In this document: positions 8,623 through 16,540 of the stretch, in pieces
Position numbering within the stretch: position 1 is the stretch's first letter
Layout of the letters: each line of letters starts with the position of its first letter
Source: DASXTC01 sp036505635
GTDB lineage: Bacteria > Acidobacteriota > Polarisedimenticolia > JACPZX01 > DASXTC01
Direction of reading: 5' to 3'
Length of the DNA: 64,000 nt
Assembly (NCBI GenBank): GCA_036505635.1
Contig: DASXTC010000083.1
Coordinates: forward strand, 1 to 64,000
Program-made: the position numbers and the translations under genes
Notes under the pieces: generated by a model
Databases searched by the model: none
What the model was told of the DNA's origin: nothing
Seen by the model: the letters and a program-made list of their open reading frames with translations, nothing else

Positions 8623-11112
8623 TTGCAGCCCGGACAGAGTCTCGGCCACTACCGCATCGTGCGCCTGATCGGCCAGGGGGGCATGGGGGCGGTCTACCTG
8701 GCCGAGGACACGAAGCTGCACCGCCAGGTGGCGCTGAAGATCCTGCCTCCCGAGATGGCCGTCAGCCCCGACCGGCTCGAGCGCTTCCAGCGCGAGGCGA
8801 AGGCCGTCGCTGCCCTGAATCACCCCCACATCGTGACCATCTACTCCGTCGAGGAGGAGGCCGGCGCCCACCTCCTCACGATGGAGCTCGTCGAGGGGGA
8901 GAGTCTGGACCATGGGATCCCCCCCGGCGGGTTGTCCATGGCGAAGGTGTTCGACATCGGCATCGCCATGGCCGACGCCCTGGCGGCGGCGCACGAGAAG
9001 GGGATCGTCCACCGCGACCTGAAGCCGGCCAACGTGATGGTCACGAAGGACGGACGGGTGAAGGTGCTCGATTTCGGTCTGGCGAAGCTGGTGGCGGCGG
9101 CCTCTGAGAGCGGGCCGCCGGCTGGCGCGGAAGCCTCCTCCGCGCCGACCGAAGTGGGGCATCCCGACCGGGCGCTGACCCAGGCCGGTCTGGTCGTGGG
9201 GACGGTGCCGTACATGTCGCCCGAGCAGGTGGGGGGTGAGACGTTGGATGCGCGCACGGACATCTTCTCGCTGGGCGTGGTGCTCTACGAGATGGCGGCG
9301 GGACGGCGACCGTTTGCCGGCAAGAATCAGGCGGAGACGATCTCGTCGATCCTACGTGACACGCCGCGGCCGGTGAGCGAGGCCCGGCAGGAGGCGCCTC
9401 GCCATCTGTCGAGAATCATCGATCACTGCCTGCAGAAGGAGCCGCGGGATCGCTTCCAGACGGCACGCGACGTCTACAATGAGCTGCGCGCGCTGCGCAG
9501 GGAGGTCGAGTCGGGCGCGAGCCACGCCGGCGGAACGGTCCCGGCGGCCGCCACCTCTCCCACGCCCCTGCCCGCTGCGTCGGGCGCCCCGCTTCAGATG
9601 CGTCGCGGCGGCGCAAGACTCTGGATCGGCGCCGCTGCCGGAGTGGTCGTGGCCATCCTCGCGCTCGTCCTGTTCCTCGGTCGGGGCCGGCGGGCCGCGC
9701 CGGAGAGCACGGGGCCCGAGATCCGCTCCATCGCGGTGCTGCCGTTCGTCAACATGAGCAGCGACCCCGAGCAGGAGTTCTTCTCCGACGGCATCTCCGA
9801 GGAGGTCCTGAACCTGCTGGCCAAGGTTCCCGAGCTGCGTGTCACTTCCCGCTCGTCGGCCTTCTCCTTCAAAGGCCAGAAACTCGAGATCCCGGAGATC
9901 GCGCGGCGCCTCCATGTCGCCCACGTCCTGGAAGGCTCCGTGCGCAAGTCCGGAAACCAGGTCCGCGTCACGGCCCAGCTCATCAAGGCCGGCTCCGACA
10001 CCCACCTGTGGTCGCAGACCTACGACCGCACGCTCGACGACATCTTCAAGATCCAGGACGAGATCGCCGCCGACGTTGTCCGGCAACTCCGGGTGACCCT
10101 TCTGGGCGCGGCGCCTACGGCGCGCAAGACCGATCCGCAGGCCTATGCGCTTTACCTCCAGGCGGTCCAGCTTGGCCGGCAGTTCACCCCCGAAGCGTTC
10201 GAGCGGTCCGATGCGCTCTACCGGAATGTGCTGGAGATCGACCCCCGATACGCGCCCGCGTGGGCCGAGCTTTCCCGCAATAGTCTGAGCGAGAGCGCCA
10301 TCGGCCTGCTGTCCGACGAGGAAGCGTTCGCCAGGGCCCGCGATCAGGCGGGCAAGGCGCTCGAGATCGATCCCGAATGCGCACCTGCCCTTGCGATGCT
10401 CGGCGGCGTCGAGATGGACACCGGCGACCTCGCCGGCGCCGTGCATCATCTCGAGCGAGCGCTTGAGTTGGACCCGGCCGATCCCTCCAGTCTCAATACC
10501 GCCGCCAGGCTGCTCGCGTCACTCGGTCGCCTGGAGCAAGCCCTCCCGATCAGGGAATTCCTCGTCGCGCGGGATCCGGTGAATCAGACGTCATTGTTCG
10601 ATGCTGGCATATCGTATGGATCGCTCGGCCGCCTCGAGGAGGCGATCGCCTCCTTCCGGACGGTGCTGAGCCTGAGCCCTGGCAGAGGCGGCGCTCACTA
10701 CCAGCTTGGCGTGGCGCTGCTGCTCAACGGCGAGCCGGAGGCGGCGCTTCAGAAGATGCAGCAGGAGAGCTCCGAGGCTTGGCGCATGATCGGCCTGCCG
10801 ATGGCCTGGCACGCTCTGGGACGGAAAGCCGAGTCCGATGCCTCGCTCGCCGAATTGATCCGGAAGTACAAAAGAGATGCGCCCTCCCACATCGCCTACG
10901 TGCTCGCCTTCCGCGGCGAGGCCGACCGTGCCTTCGAGTGGCTCGACAAGGCCGTCCAGTACGGCGACCTCGGCCTCTCCGAGATCCTGAGAGAGCCGCT
11001 GTTCGCCAACATCCGGAAGGACCCGCGCTGGATCGCCTTCCTGCGCCGGATCGGCAAAGCTCCCGAACAGCTCGCCGCCATCAAGTTCAAGGTGACCCTG
11101 CCCGGCCGGTAG
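8623..11112 (+). CDS. Membrane Ser/Thr protein kinase with FlgO/TolB-like domain and TPRs
   Basis: 829 aa. The kinase domain occupies residues 1-275: glycine loop GQGGMGAVYLAED (19-31), lysine in VALKIL (about 40), HRDLKPANV (about 130), DFGLAKL (about 150), then GTVPYMSPEQ. An Ala/Pro linker precedes one membrane helix (about 333-353). Outside, a FlgO/TolB-N-like domain starts SIAVLPFVNMSSDPEQEFFS, followed by several TPR units (about 510-800). This architecture is common in Acidobacteriota and suggests a sensor kinase coupling an outer signal to cytoplasmic phosphorylation; substrates are unknown. TTG start at 8623 directly before the kinase fold. It lies alone between two direct repeats. 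Confidence 0.9.
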   Translation: MQPGQSLGHYRIVRLIGQGGMGAVYLAEDTKLHRQVALKILPPEMAVSPDRLERFQREAKAVAALNHPHIVTIYSVEEEAGAHLLTMELVEGESLDHGIPPGGLSMAKVFDIGIAMADALAAAHEKGIVHRDLKPANVMVTKDGRVKVLDFGLAKLVAAASESGPPAGAEASSAPTEVGHPDRALTQAGLVVGTVPYMSPEQVGGETLDARTDIFSLGVVLYEMAAGRRPFAGKNQAETISSILRDTPRPVSEARQEAPRHLSRIIDHCLQKEPRDRFQTARDVYNELRALRREVESGASHAGGTVPAAATSPTPLPAASGAPLQMRRGGARLWIGAAAGVVVAILALVLFLGRGRRAAPESTGPEIRSIAVLPFVNMSSDPEQEFFSDGISEEVLNLLAKVPELRVTSRSSAFSFKGQKLEIPEIARRLHVAHVLEGSVRKSGNQVRVTAQLIKAGSDTHLWSQTYDRTLDDIFKIQDEIAADVVRQLRVTLLGAAPTARKTDPQAYALYLQAVQLGRQFTPEAFERSDALYRNVLEIDPRYAPAWAELSRNSLSESAIGLLSDEEAFARARDQAGKALEIDPECAPALAMLGGVEMDTGDLAGAVHHLERALELDPADPSSLNTAARLLASLGRLEQALPIREFLVARDPVNQTSLFDAGISYGSLGRLEEAIASFRTVLSLSPGRGGAHYQLGVALLLNGEPEAALQKMQQESSEAWRMIGLPMAWHALGRKAESDASLAELIRKYKRDAPSHIAYVLAFRGEADRAFEWLDKAVQYGDLGLSEILREPLFANIRKDPRWIAFLRRIGKAPEQLAAIKFKVTLPGR

Positions 11113-11280
11113 GCGTTCGAATGAGTGGCCTGACACCTCAACGGCCGCCTCGGACTCAGCGGTTCTGTCAGGCGGTCTCTTGCAGAGTCGGTGGAGAGGC
11201 GAACTGGGTGACCAGAGGGAGTGAGCAGGGAACCGTTCCCGTCGCCCCCAAGGTCGTTCTGTGTTTTCGGCAGCTTAGGC
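11113..11280. other. Spacer with an inverted repeat after the kinase gene
   Basis: Contains GCCTGACA (11128-11135) and TGTCAGGC (11166-11173), a perfect 8-bp inverted repeat with a 30-nt loop that could help end kinase transcription, though no T-run follows. No gene seen. Confidence 0.35.
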
Positions 11281-11453
11281 TGGCGGGAGCGACGGGACTT
11301 GAACCCGATCGCGATGGTTTTTCTAACTAGCTGATGGCACGCGACTATCGTCGTAAGACACTGAGAATCCGTTGCCTTGTCCCTGTTTTCGATTCCCCTG
11401 GCGTCCCCTCCAGTCCCCTGGAGTCCTCCGCAGTCGTGGAGATATTTTGGAGA
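11281..11453. repeat. Direct repeat copy B with tRNA 3'-end fragment
   Basis: Second copy of the 8380-8550 repeat. Its start TGGCGGGAGCGACGGGACTT, continuing to GAACCCG at 11307, is identical over about 27 bp to the 3' half of the tRNA-Asp at 22012-22088. The rest follows copy A with scattered differences, including the CTCCAG/CTGGAG block. The fragment is not a functional tRNA. Confidence 0.75.
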
Positions 11454-11680
11454 CGCGCGGTTCCGCCTCACCAGCGAACTCACGGTCCGCGGCCTCATCC
11501 GCGAAGTGCTCGATGTGGATTACCAACCATTAGAACCTGCACCCGGCAACGGGGGGATGTTTATGGCCCCGGTCCTCTGGGCCCAGAGGCGCGCTGCCGG
11601 CGAGGGGGGCTGGCCGGACAGGAAGGCTCCGCGCAGGCGCTCTCGCGGCTGGGTGAAAGAGGACGGCGGGGCCCCCCCCG
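11454..11680. other. Gene-free stretch downstream of repeat copy B
   Basis: About 225 bp between the repeat and the stop of the leftward glutamate dehydrogenase gene. A frame from copy B continues to about 11640 on the plus strand (containing LTSELTVRGLIREVLDVDYQ), with no start codon outside the repeat and no family I recognise. It may be a gene remnant. Confidence 0.35.
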
Positions 11681-13021
11681 TCACGGGAAGATGCCCCGTT
11701 CCTGATAGACCTTCGCGATCGCCGAGAGGGCGACGATGTAGGCCGCGTTGCGCCAGTCCACACCGAACTGCGAAGCGGTGGCACGCACTCGGCTGTAGGC
11801 GGAGGTCATCCGCTTGTGGAGCTTCGAATCAACCTCTTCGAGGTCCCAGTATTCGCTCCTCTTGTTCTGAAGCCACTCGAAGTAGCTGACGATCACGCCC
11901 CCCGCATTGCACAGGATGTCGGGGATGACAGGTATGCCCCGCGCCTGCAGGATCGCGTCCCCGTCGTGATCGCTCGGGCCGTTGGCGGCCTCCGCCACCA
12001 GGCGAACGTTGAGAAGCGGCGCGGTCACGGCGGTGATCTGGTTCTCCATCGCGGCGGGGATGAAGATATCCGCCCGGGTGCGGAAGAACGCGCCATCATC
12101 GATCGGGCGCGCGTGCGGGAATCCCGCAACCCCCCCGTTGAGGCGAACGTAGGCAGTCAGATCCTCCGGATCGATCCCGGCGGGACTTGAGATCGCCCCG
12201 GTGACGTCTTGAACCGCCACGAGGACCACACCGAACGGCTTCAGCCGGCGGGCGGTCCATGACCCCACGTTGCCGAAACCCTGAATGGCGCAGGTGACCC
12301 CATCGAGGCTCACGCGTTGGTCCCGTGCCCAGTTCTGAATGGAGTAGACGACGCCCTGGCCGGTGGCCTTGTCTCTGCCGAGGCTGCCGCCAGACTCGAG
12401 GGGCTTGCCCGTGACGACGTGGCCGCAGGCGTGCCGCTCGTGGGGCGGCATCATCTGAAGGTAGGTGTCGAGGATCCACGCCATGATCTGCGGGTTCGTG
12501 TTCACGTCGGGCGCGGGAATATCGTATTCGGGCCCGATGCTGTTGCCCAGGGCGAAGGTGAACCGCCGGGTGATCCGTTCCAGCTCGTTGTTGGAGTATC
12601 CCCGGGGATCGAGCTGAATACCACCCTTGGCGCCGCCGAACGGAATCCCGACCACGGCCGTCTTCCAGGTCATCCACGCAGCGAGGGCCCGCACCTCATC
12701 GATCTGGACGGATGGATGATACCGCAGCCCGCCCTTGAAGGGTCCGCGGGCATTGTTGTGCTGGACGCGGTAGCCCGTGAAGATCTCGACGCGGCCGTCG
12801 TCCATCCGCACAGGGAAGTGAACCACGATCTCATTCGTGGTGCTCTGGAGGATCTTCAGGATGTCTAGGTCGAGCTTCATGATATCCGCCGCCCGATACA
12901 GCCGCTCCTTGGCGCTGGAATAGAGCGAGCCTCCAGCCTCGGCCACGCCGGGCAAAGGGGTGGCACGCGCGTCGCGAGAAGCGACCTCCTCTTCCTCTCT
13001 GGACAACACTTTCGCTGTCAT
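11681..13021 (-). CDS. gdhA: Glutamate dehydrogenase (Glu/Leu/Phe/Val dehydrogenase family)
   Basis: 446 aa from ATG 13021; the frame runs further upstream, but homology begins near LYRAADIMKLD. The substrate domain has GPFKGGLRYHPSV with the substrate lysine and AVVGIPFGGAKGGI with the catalytic lysine. The nucleotide domain has IQGFGNVGSWTARRL (about residue 245) and NAAYIVALSAI near the end. Interconverts glutamate and 2-oxoglutarate with NAD(P) in the cytosol. It follows the Cys-rich gene (stop 13047) by 25 nt, so it is probably co-transcribed from the sigma-54 promoter at 13467-13481. That would tie ammonium and carbon metabolism to the divergent activator. Confidence 0.93.
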   Translation of the reverse strand: MTAKVLSREEEEVASRDARATPLPGVAEAGGSLYSSAKERLYRAADIMKLDLDILKILQSTTNEIVVHFPVRMDDGRVEIFTGYRVQHNNARGPFKGGLRYHPSVQIDEVRALAAWMTWKTAVVGIPFGGAKGGIQLDPRGYSNNELERITRRFTFALGNSIGPEYDIPAPDVNTNPQIMAWILDTYLQMMPPHERHACGHVVTGKPLESGGSLGRDKATGQGVVYSIQNWARDQRVSLDGVTCAIQGFGNVGSWTARRLKPFGVVLVAVQDVTGAISSPAGIDPEDLTAYVRLNGGVAGFPHARPIDDGAFFRTRADIFIPAAMENQITAVTAPLLNVRLVAEAANGPSDHDGDAILQARGIPVIPDILCNAGGVIVSYFEWLQNKRSEYWDLEEVDSKLHKRMTSAYSRVRATASQFGVDWRNAAYIVALSAIAKVYQERGIFP

Positions 13022-13046
13022 CGGATCGTCCCCCCGGGGTTCACCC

Positions 13047-13415
13047 TCAACGGTACTCCTCGCAGTGCCACACGCCGCCTTCCGGCTTGGCGAACGAGCA
13101 GGTCGGGTGTTCTTCGCATGTCGCACAAAGCCCCTTGGGTTGCGATCGCGTGGAGTTCAGCAGCACAGCGGTCCGTGCCGGCGCCTCGGATCTTCTCGAC
13201 GTTCCCAACGTCCCACATGAAGCGATCTCAACGCTCCATTCTTCGCAGTGGATGATCGCCTGGTCTGTGAATCGGCGGAACGTGCAGTACGGACTGTGGA
13301 TGCAACTGGAGCACAGCCCGGCATAGGTGAAAGGTACTTCAGGTGACGGACACCCGCTCTGAAGAGGGACTTTGGCCCTCTCCACGAGCACGAGTTGCTT
13401 TCTCGATTTCGACAT
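13047..13415 (-). CDS. Cys-rich protein with two repeated C-x2-C ... HCEE modules
   Basis: 122 aa from ATG 13415, which has GGAGG 7 nt upstream. Two tandem modules are visible: GLCSSCIHSPYCTFRR ending IIHCEEW, and GLCATCEEHPTCSFAK ending WHCEEY. Each module supplies four cysteines and a histidine in the same order, suggesting a zinc or iron-sulfur site or redox thiols. No signal peptide, so cytosolic. I do not recognise a named family. First gene after the sigma-54 promoter at 13467-13481 and 25 nt ahead of gdhA. Confidence 0.8.
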   Translation of the reverse strand: MSKSRKQLVLVERAKVPLQSGCPSPEVPFTYAGLCSSCIHSPYCTFRRFTDQAIIHCEEWSVEIASCGTLGTSRRSEAPARTAVLLNSTRSQPKGLCATCEEHPTCSFAKPEGGVWHCEEYR

Positions 13416-13466
13416 GACCACATCCTCCGAAGGCAGAACAGAGCCAATCGTCTCACCAGCCTCTGT

Positions 13467-13481
13467 GCAACGGATGTGCCA
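13467..13481 (-). promoter_or_regulatory. Predicted sigma-54 (-24/-12) promoter for the Cys-rich gene and gdhA
   Basis: Minus strand reads TGGCACATCCGTTGC. The GG and GC doublets are exactly 10 nt apart and match the sigma-54 consensus TGGCAC-N5-TTGC. The expected start of transcription, near 13455, leaves a 40-nt leader before ATG 13415 with a good Shine-Dalgarno. A sigma-54 activator gene is divergently encoded next door. Confidence 0.8.
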
Positions 13482-13697
13482 GGGGCCCGAACAGCTGACC
13501 GGGATGGTGGCAGTGTGTGGGGTCAACAGCCTGAGGATTCAGTCTGAGGTAATCTCGCATGCGGTCAACGGGACGATGATACCCTTTGCCTCGTGAGTGC
13601 AGGGCCTGAAGCCGTCGGAGGCTTTGGCGCTGGCGACAGCTGGTATCTCTACGATCTCACGGCGGCGCGCCGTGATTTACGGAGTGGCGGCGTCGAT

Positions 13698-15383
13698 ATG
13701 AAACCCGAAGACCTCCTGCTTGCCGACGTTCTCGAGTTCCGGCCCGATCAGGGGATCATCCGTCTGCACGAACAGCGGGTGGTGATCCTGAGCGCCACAG
13801 CGATGGGCCTCCTGCGAAAGGAGCTGATCGACACCCTCGGGATCGACACGGCGCGTCGGCTGTTCCTCCGCTTCGGCTACGCCGACGGCTATCACGATGC
13901 CGTCAACCTGCGCGGCCGGTCCTCCTGGGCGGACCCCGTCGAAGGGCTGCGGGCCGGCGCTACGCTTCACACTCTCGAGGGGATTGTACGAGCGGTGCCG
14001 CTCCGGCTCGAATACGACGCCGCGACCGGGCAGTTCGACTCGGAGATAGAGTGCCACGATTCGTACGTGGCCGAACAGCACCTCCACCACTACGGCAAAA
14101 GCGCGACCCCGGTCTGCTGGTCACTGGTCGGATATGCGAGCGGGTACGCATGTGCATGCCTGAGCCAGGAGGTCTATTTCGCCGAAACCGCCTGTCTGGC
14201 CCAGGGGAAGCCTCATTGCTCCCTGGTCGGAAAGGATGCATCGCGCTGGGGAGAAACGCTCGAGTCGCTTCGGCGAGACTACCAGGGCACCGATCTTGGC
14301 CGGGAAGTTGAGCGGCTGCGCGACCTCATCCACCGGCAGATGCGCGAGCTCACGCGGCGTGAAGAGAAGGTGGCCCGGCGCGAACGCCAACTCGATGCAT
14401 TGCGTGAGCGTATCGCGCGCGCCGCGGCCTCGAAGCGATTCGTCGCGAAAAGCGCCGCGATGCAGGAGGTGCTCGAGATGGCGGCACGGGTGGCTCCGCT
14501 CGATACGACGGTTCTCCTGTTCGGCGAGAGCGGGACCGGCAAGGAGTTCATCGTCAGGATGATCCATGACCAGAGCACGCGGGCAGACCGGCCGTTCGTT
14601 TCGGTGAACTGCGCGGCCTTGCCGGAAACGCTGCTGGAGTCCGAGCTCTTCGGGCACGTACGGGGTGCCTTCACAGGCGCGGTGCGTGACAAGACCGGCC
14701 TGTTCGAGCTGGCCACCACAGGGACGTTGTTCCTCGACGAGATCGGCGAGATGGCTCCAGCTATTCAGGCCAAGCTGCTGCGGGCACTTCAGGAAGGCGA
14801 GATCCGAAAGGTCGGCAGTGAACGGAGCACCAGGGTCAACCCGCGCGTCATCGCTGCGACCAATCGGGACCTGCGGGCGGCGGTTGCGGCAGGCAGCTTT
14901 CGCGAAGACCTGTACTTCCGGCTGGGCGGGTTCGTGATCACCGTGCCGCCGCTCCGCGACCGCCGCGAGGCCATCCCGGCGCTCGTTCACCAATTCCTCA
15001 GCACCGCCGCCAGGCAGACGAAGAAGGACGTGCGGGCGGTGTCAGCCGAGGCCATGACCCTGCTGATGAGCTATCGCTGGCCGGGCAACGTCCGGGAGCT
15101 GGAAAACGCCATCCAACGCGGGGTGATCCTCGCGCAGGGGCGCACTGTCACCGTCCGAGAGCTCCCACCGGAAGTGCGATCAAAGTCCTTTGACAGTGTG
15201 GCTGACGACGGTCTCGACCTCGACGAACATGAGAGGAAGATGATCCGACGCGCACTCGACCGCTTCCGAGGTGATCGCAAGCTCGCGGCGAAGGCCCTCA
15301 ACATCAGCACGGTCACACTCTGGCGTCGGATGAAACGGTATGGGCTCGACGTCCGCCGATCTCGGCCACACGATTCAGAATGA
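13698..15383 (+). CDS. Sigma-54-dependent activator, XylR_N-V4R-AAA+-Fis type
   Basis: 561 aa from ATG 13698 (MKPEDLLLADV), where XylR_N homology starts; a GTG at 13593 would add 35 unlike residues. Order: XylR_N (about 1-110); V4R with cysteines in FAETACLAQGKPHCSLVG (about 115-180); a charged coiled coil (about 200-245); AAA+ with Walker A GESGTGKE (about 276), the sigma-54 contact GAFTGA, and Walker B LFLDEIGEM; and a Fis-type HTH at the end (AAKALNISTVTLWRRMKRYG). The V4R part probably binds a small ligand and relieves repression of the ATPase. Likely controls the two sigma-54 promoters at 13467 and 15506. Confidence 0.93.
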   Translation: MKPEDLLLADVLEFRPDQGIIRLHEQRVVILSATAMGLLRKELIDTLGIDTARRLFLRFGYADGYHDAVNLRGRSSWADPVEGLRAGATLHTLEGIVRAVPLRLEYDAATGQFDSEIECHDSYVAEQHLHHYGKSATPVCWSLVGYASGYACACLSQEVYFAETACLAQGKPHCSLVGKDASRWGETLESLRRDYQGTDLGREVERLRDLIHRQMRELTRREEKVARRERQLDALRERIARAAASKRFVAKSAAMQEVLEMAARVAPLDTTVLLFGESGTGKEFIVRMIHDQSTRADRPFVSVNCAALPETLLESELFGHVRGAFTGAVRDKTGLFELATTGTLFLDEIGEMAPAIQAKLLRALQEGEIRKVGSERSTRVNPRVIAATNRDLRAAVAAGSFREDLYFRLGGFVITVPPLRDRREAIPALVHQFLSTAARQTKKDVRAVSAEAMTLLMSYRWPGNVRELENAIQRGVILAQGRTVTVRELPPEVRSKSFDSVADDGLDLDEHERKMIRRALDRFRGDRKLAAKALNISTVTLWRRMKRYGLDVRRSRPHDSE

Positions 15384-15397
15384 AATAATCCATTTCA
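15381..15397. promoter_or_regulatory. Candidate upstream activator site (palindrome)
   Basis: TGAAATAATCCATTTCA is a perfect 6-5-6 palindrome overlapping the activator's stop codon. It lies about 109 nt upstream of the -24 element at 15506, the usual distance for enhancer sites of sigma-54 activators. Confidence 0.5.
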
Positions 15398-15505
15398 GGA
15401 TGTAGTCCTTCGCCAGACCTCCACAAGCGCGTCGTTCCTTCATCCGACTCAGTGAATCCACGACTGCGCCGGGGATTCCCCCCGTTTCCCTGTGCCAGTA
15501 TCTCC

Positions 15506-15521
15506 TGGCCCGATCCTTGCT
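15506..15521 (+). promoter_or_regulatory. Predicted sigma-54 (-24/-12) promoter for rnk-doxX-sodB
   Basis: TGGCCCGATCCTTGCT matches the consensus TGGCACG-N4-TTGCW with one mismatch outside the invariant GG and GC, which are 10 nt apart. Transcription would start near 15532 and give an 87-nt leader before ATG 15619. Confidence 0.72.
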
Positions 15522-15618
15522 TTGGTCCTGTACGAGACTAGGCTCGTGGGCCTGAGGTCCATGGAAGGCACAGCATCAGCATTCGGGCTCCGCTTGTCTT
15601 CTGTGTCGAGGAGGAAAC

Positions 15619-16056
15619 ATGCGACAACAGACCGTCCGGGTCACCGGTTTTGACTTCTACCGGCTCCACAACCTCATCGAGGGTCCGCGCTCCATGGACC
15701 CGCACGAAGCCGTCAATGTCGATCTGCTCGAGCGACGGCTGTATGAAGCCGAGATCATGCCGGCCGACCGTATCGGACCGGACCTCGTCACGATCAACTC
15801 CGAGGTGCAGGTCGAGGATCTCGATGCTCACGAGGAGATCGTCTTTCGTGTCGTGCTTCCCGCGGCCGCCGACCCAGCCTCGGGAAACGTCTCGGTGCTT
15901 GCGCCGCTGGGCATGGCGGTTCCCGGTCGCCGGATCGGTGACAACGTCACCTGTGAGACCCCGGGCGGACTGCATCGGCTTCGGGTCGAAGGCATCGTCT
16001 ATCAGCCGGAGCGAGTCGGTGTGGACTTCGAGTCACGAGGGAGGAGGTACGCGTGA
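15619..16056 (+). CDS. rnk: Rnk-type nucleoside diphosphate kinase regulator (GreA/GreB C-terminal fold)
   Basis: 145 aa, with a strong AGGAGG six nt before ATG. The N-terminus (RLHNLIEGPRS, LERRLYEAEIMPADRIGPD) resembles the short Rnk coiled coil. The C-terminus is the GreA/GreB-type FKBP-like fold: VTINSEVQVED, EEIVFRVVLPAAADPASGNV, SVLAPLGMAVPGRRIGDNV. Family members bind RNA polymerase or influence nucleotide pools; direct function here is unproven. First gene after the sigma-54 promoter at 15506, overlapping doxX by 4 nt. Confidence 0.87.
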   Translation: MRQQTVRVTGFDFYRLHNLIEGPRSMDPHEAVNVDLLERRLYEAEIMPADRIGPDLVTINSEVQVEDLDAHEEIVFRVVLPAAADPASGNVSVLAPLGMAVPGRRIGDNVTCETPGGLHRLRVEGIVYQPERVGVDFESRGRRYA

Positions 16057-16496
16057 TGATGACGAGAGGCCTGAACTCTGCCTGGTGGATGCTGCGGATC
16101 GGCCTGGGGCTGGGACCGTTCCTGGCGGGGCTCGACAAGTTCTTCAACCTTCTCACCGACTGGGGAATGTACCTGAACCCCGCGGCCGAAGCGCTTCTCC
16201 CGATCGGCAGCGGGACATTCATGCGGATGGTGGGTGTCGTCGAAATGGTCGTGGGCCTTGCCATCCTGGCCGGCTGGACGCGAATCGGGGGTTACGTGGC
16301 GGCGGCGTGGCTTGTCGCCATCGCGGCGAACCTTGTCTCCATGGGCATGTTCTATGACCTGGCTGTTCGAGATGTGGAGATCGCGATCGCCGCCTACACG
16401 CTTGCGCGATTGAGCGAGGCGAGGGAGAGCACTGCCGATACATCCCTATCGACCGGCGAGATACTCGGCCTCGGTCGAGTGCGGGAGACGACCTAG
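16053..16496 (+). CDS. DoxX-family membrane protein
   Basis: 147 aa with four hydrophobic helices: AWWMLRIGLGLGPFLAGLDK at the N-terminus with the conserved LR.G.G..F...G..K pattern, then FMRMVGVVEMVVGLAILAGW, the AAAWLVAIAANLVSMG segment, and a last helix near residue 110. DoxX proteins are small inner-membrane proteins linked to thiosulfate or respiratory redox chemistry, and in actinobacteria DoxX partners superoxide dismutase; here a superoxide dismutase follows directly. Start overlaps the rnk stop. The C-terminal 30 residues are polar. Confidence 0.85.
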   Translation: MMMTRGLNSAWWMLRIGLGLGPFLAGLDKFFNLLTDWGMYLNPAAEALLPIGSGTFMRMVGVVEMVVGLAILAGWTRIGGYVAAAWLVAIAANLVSMGMFYDLAVRDVEIAIAAYTLARLSEARESTADTSLSTGEILGLGRVRETT

Positions 16497-16540
16497 CCCT
16501 CGTGCGGGGCTCAAGAGCCGAGGATCTGGAGGACATCGTG

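Noticed and set aside
11281..11308. tRNA gene at the start of repeat copy B
   Set aside because: Same as above; identical to tRNA-Asp for about 27 bp and then diverges.
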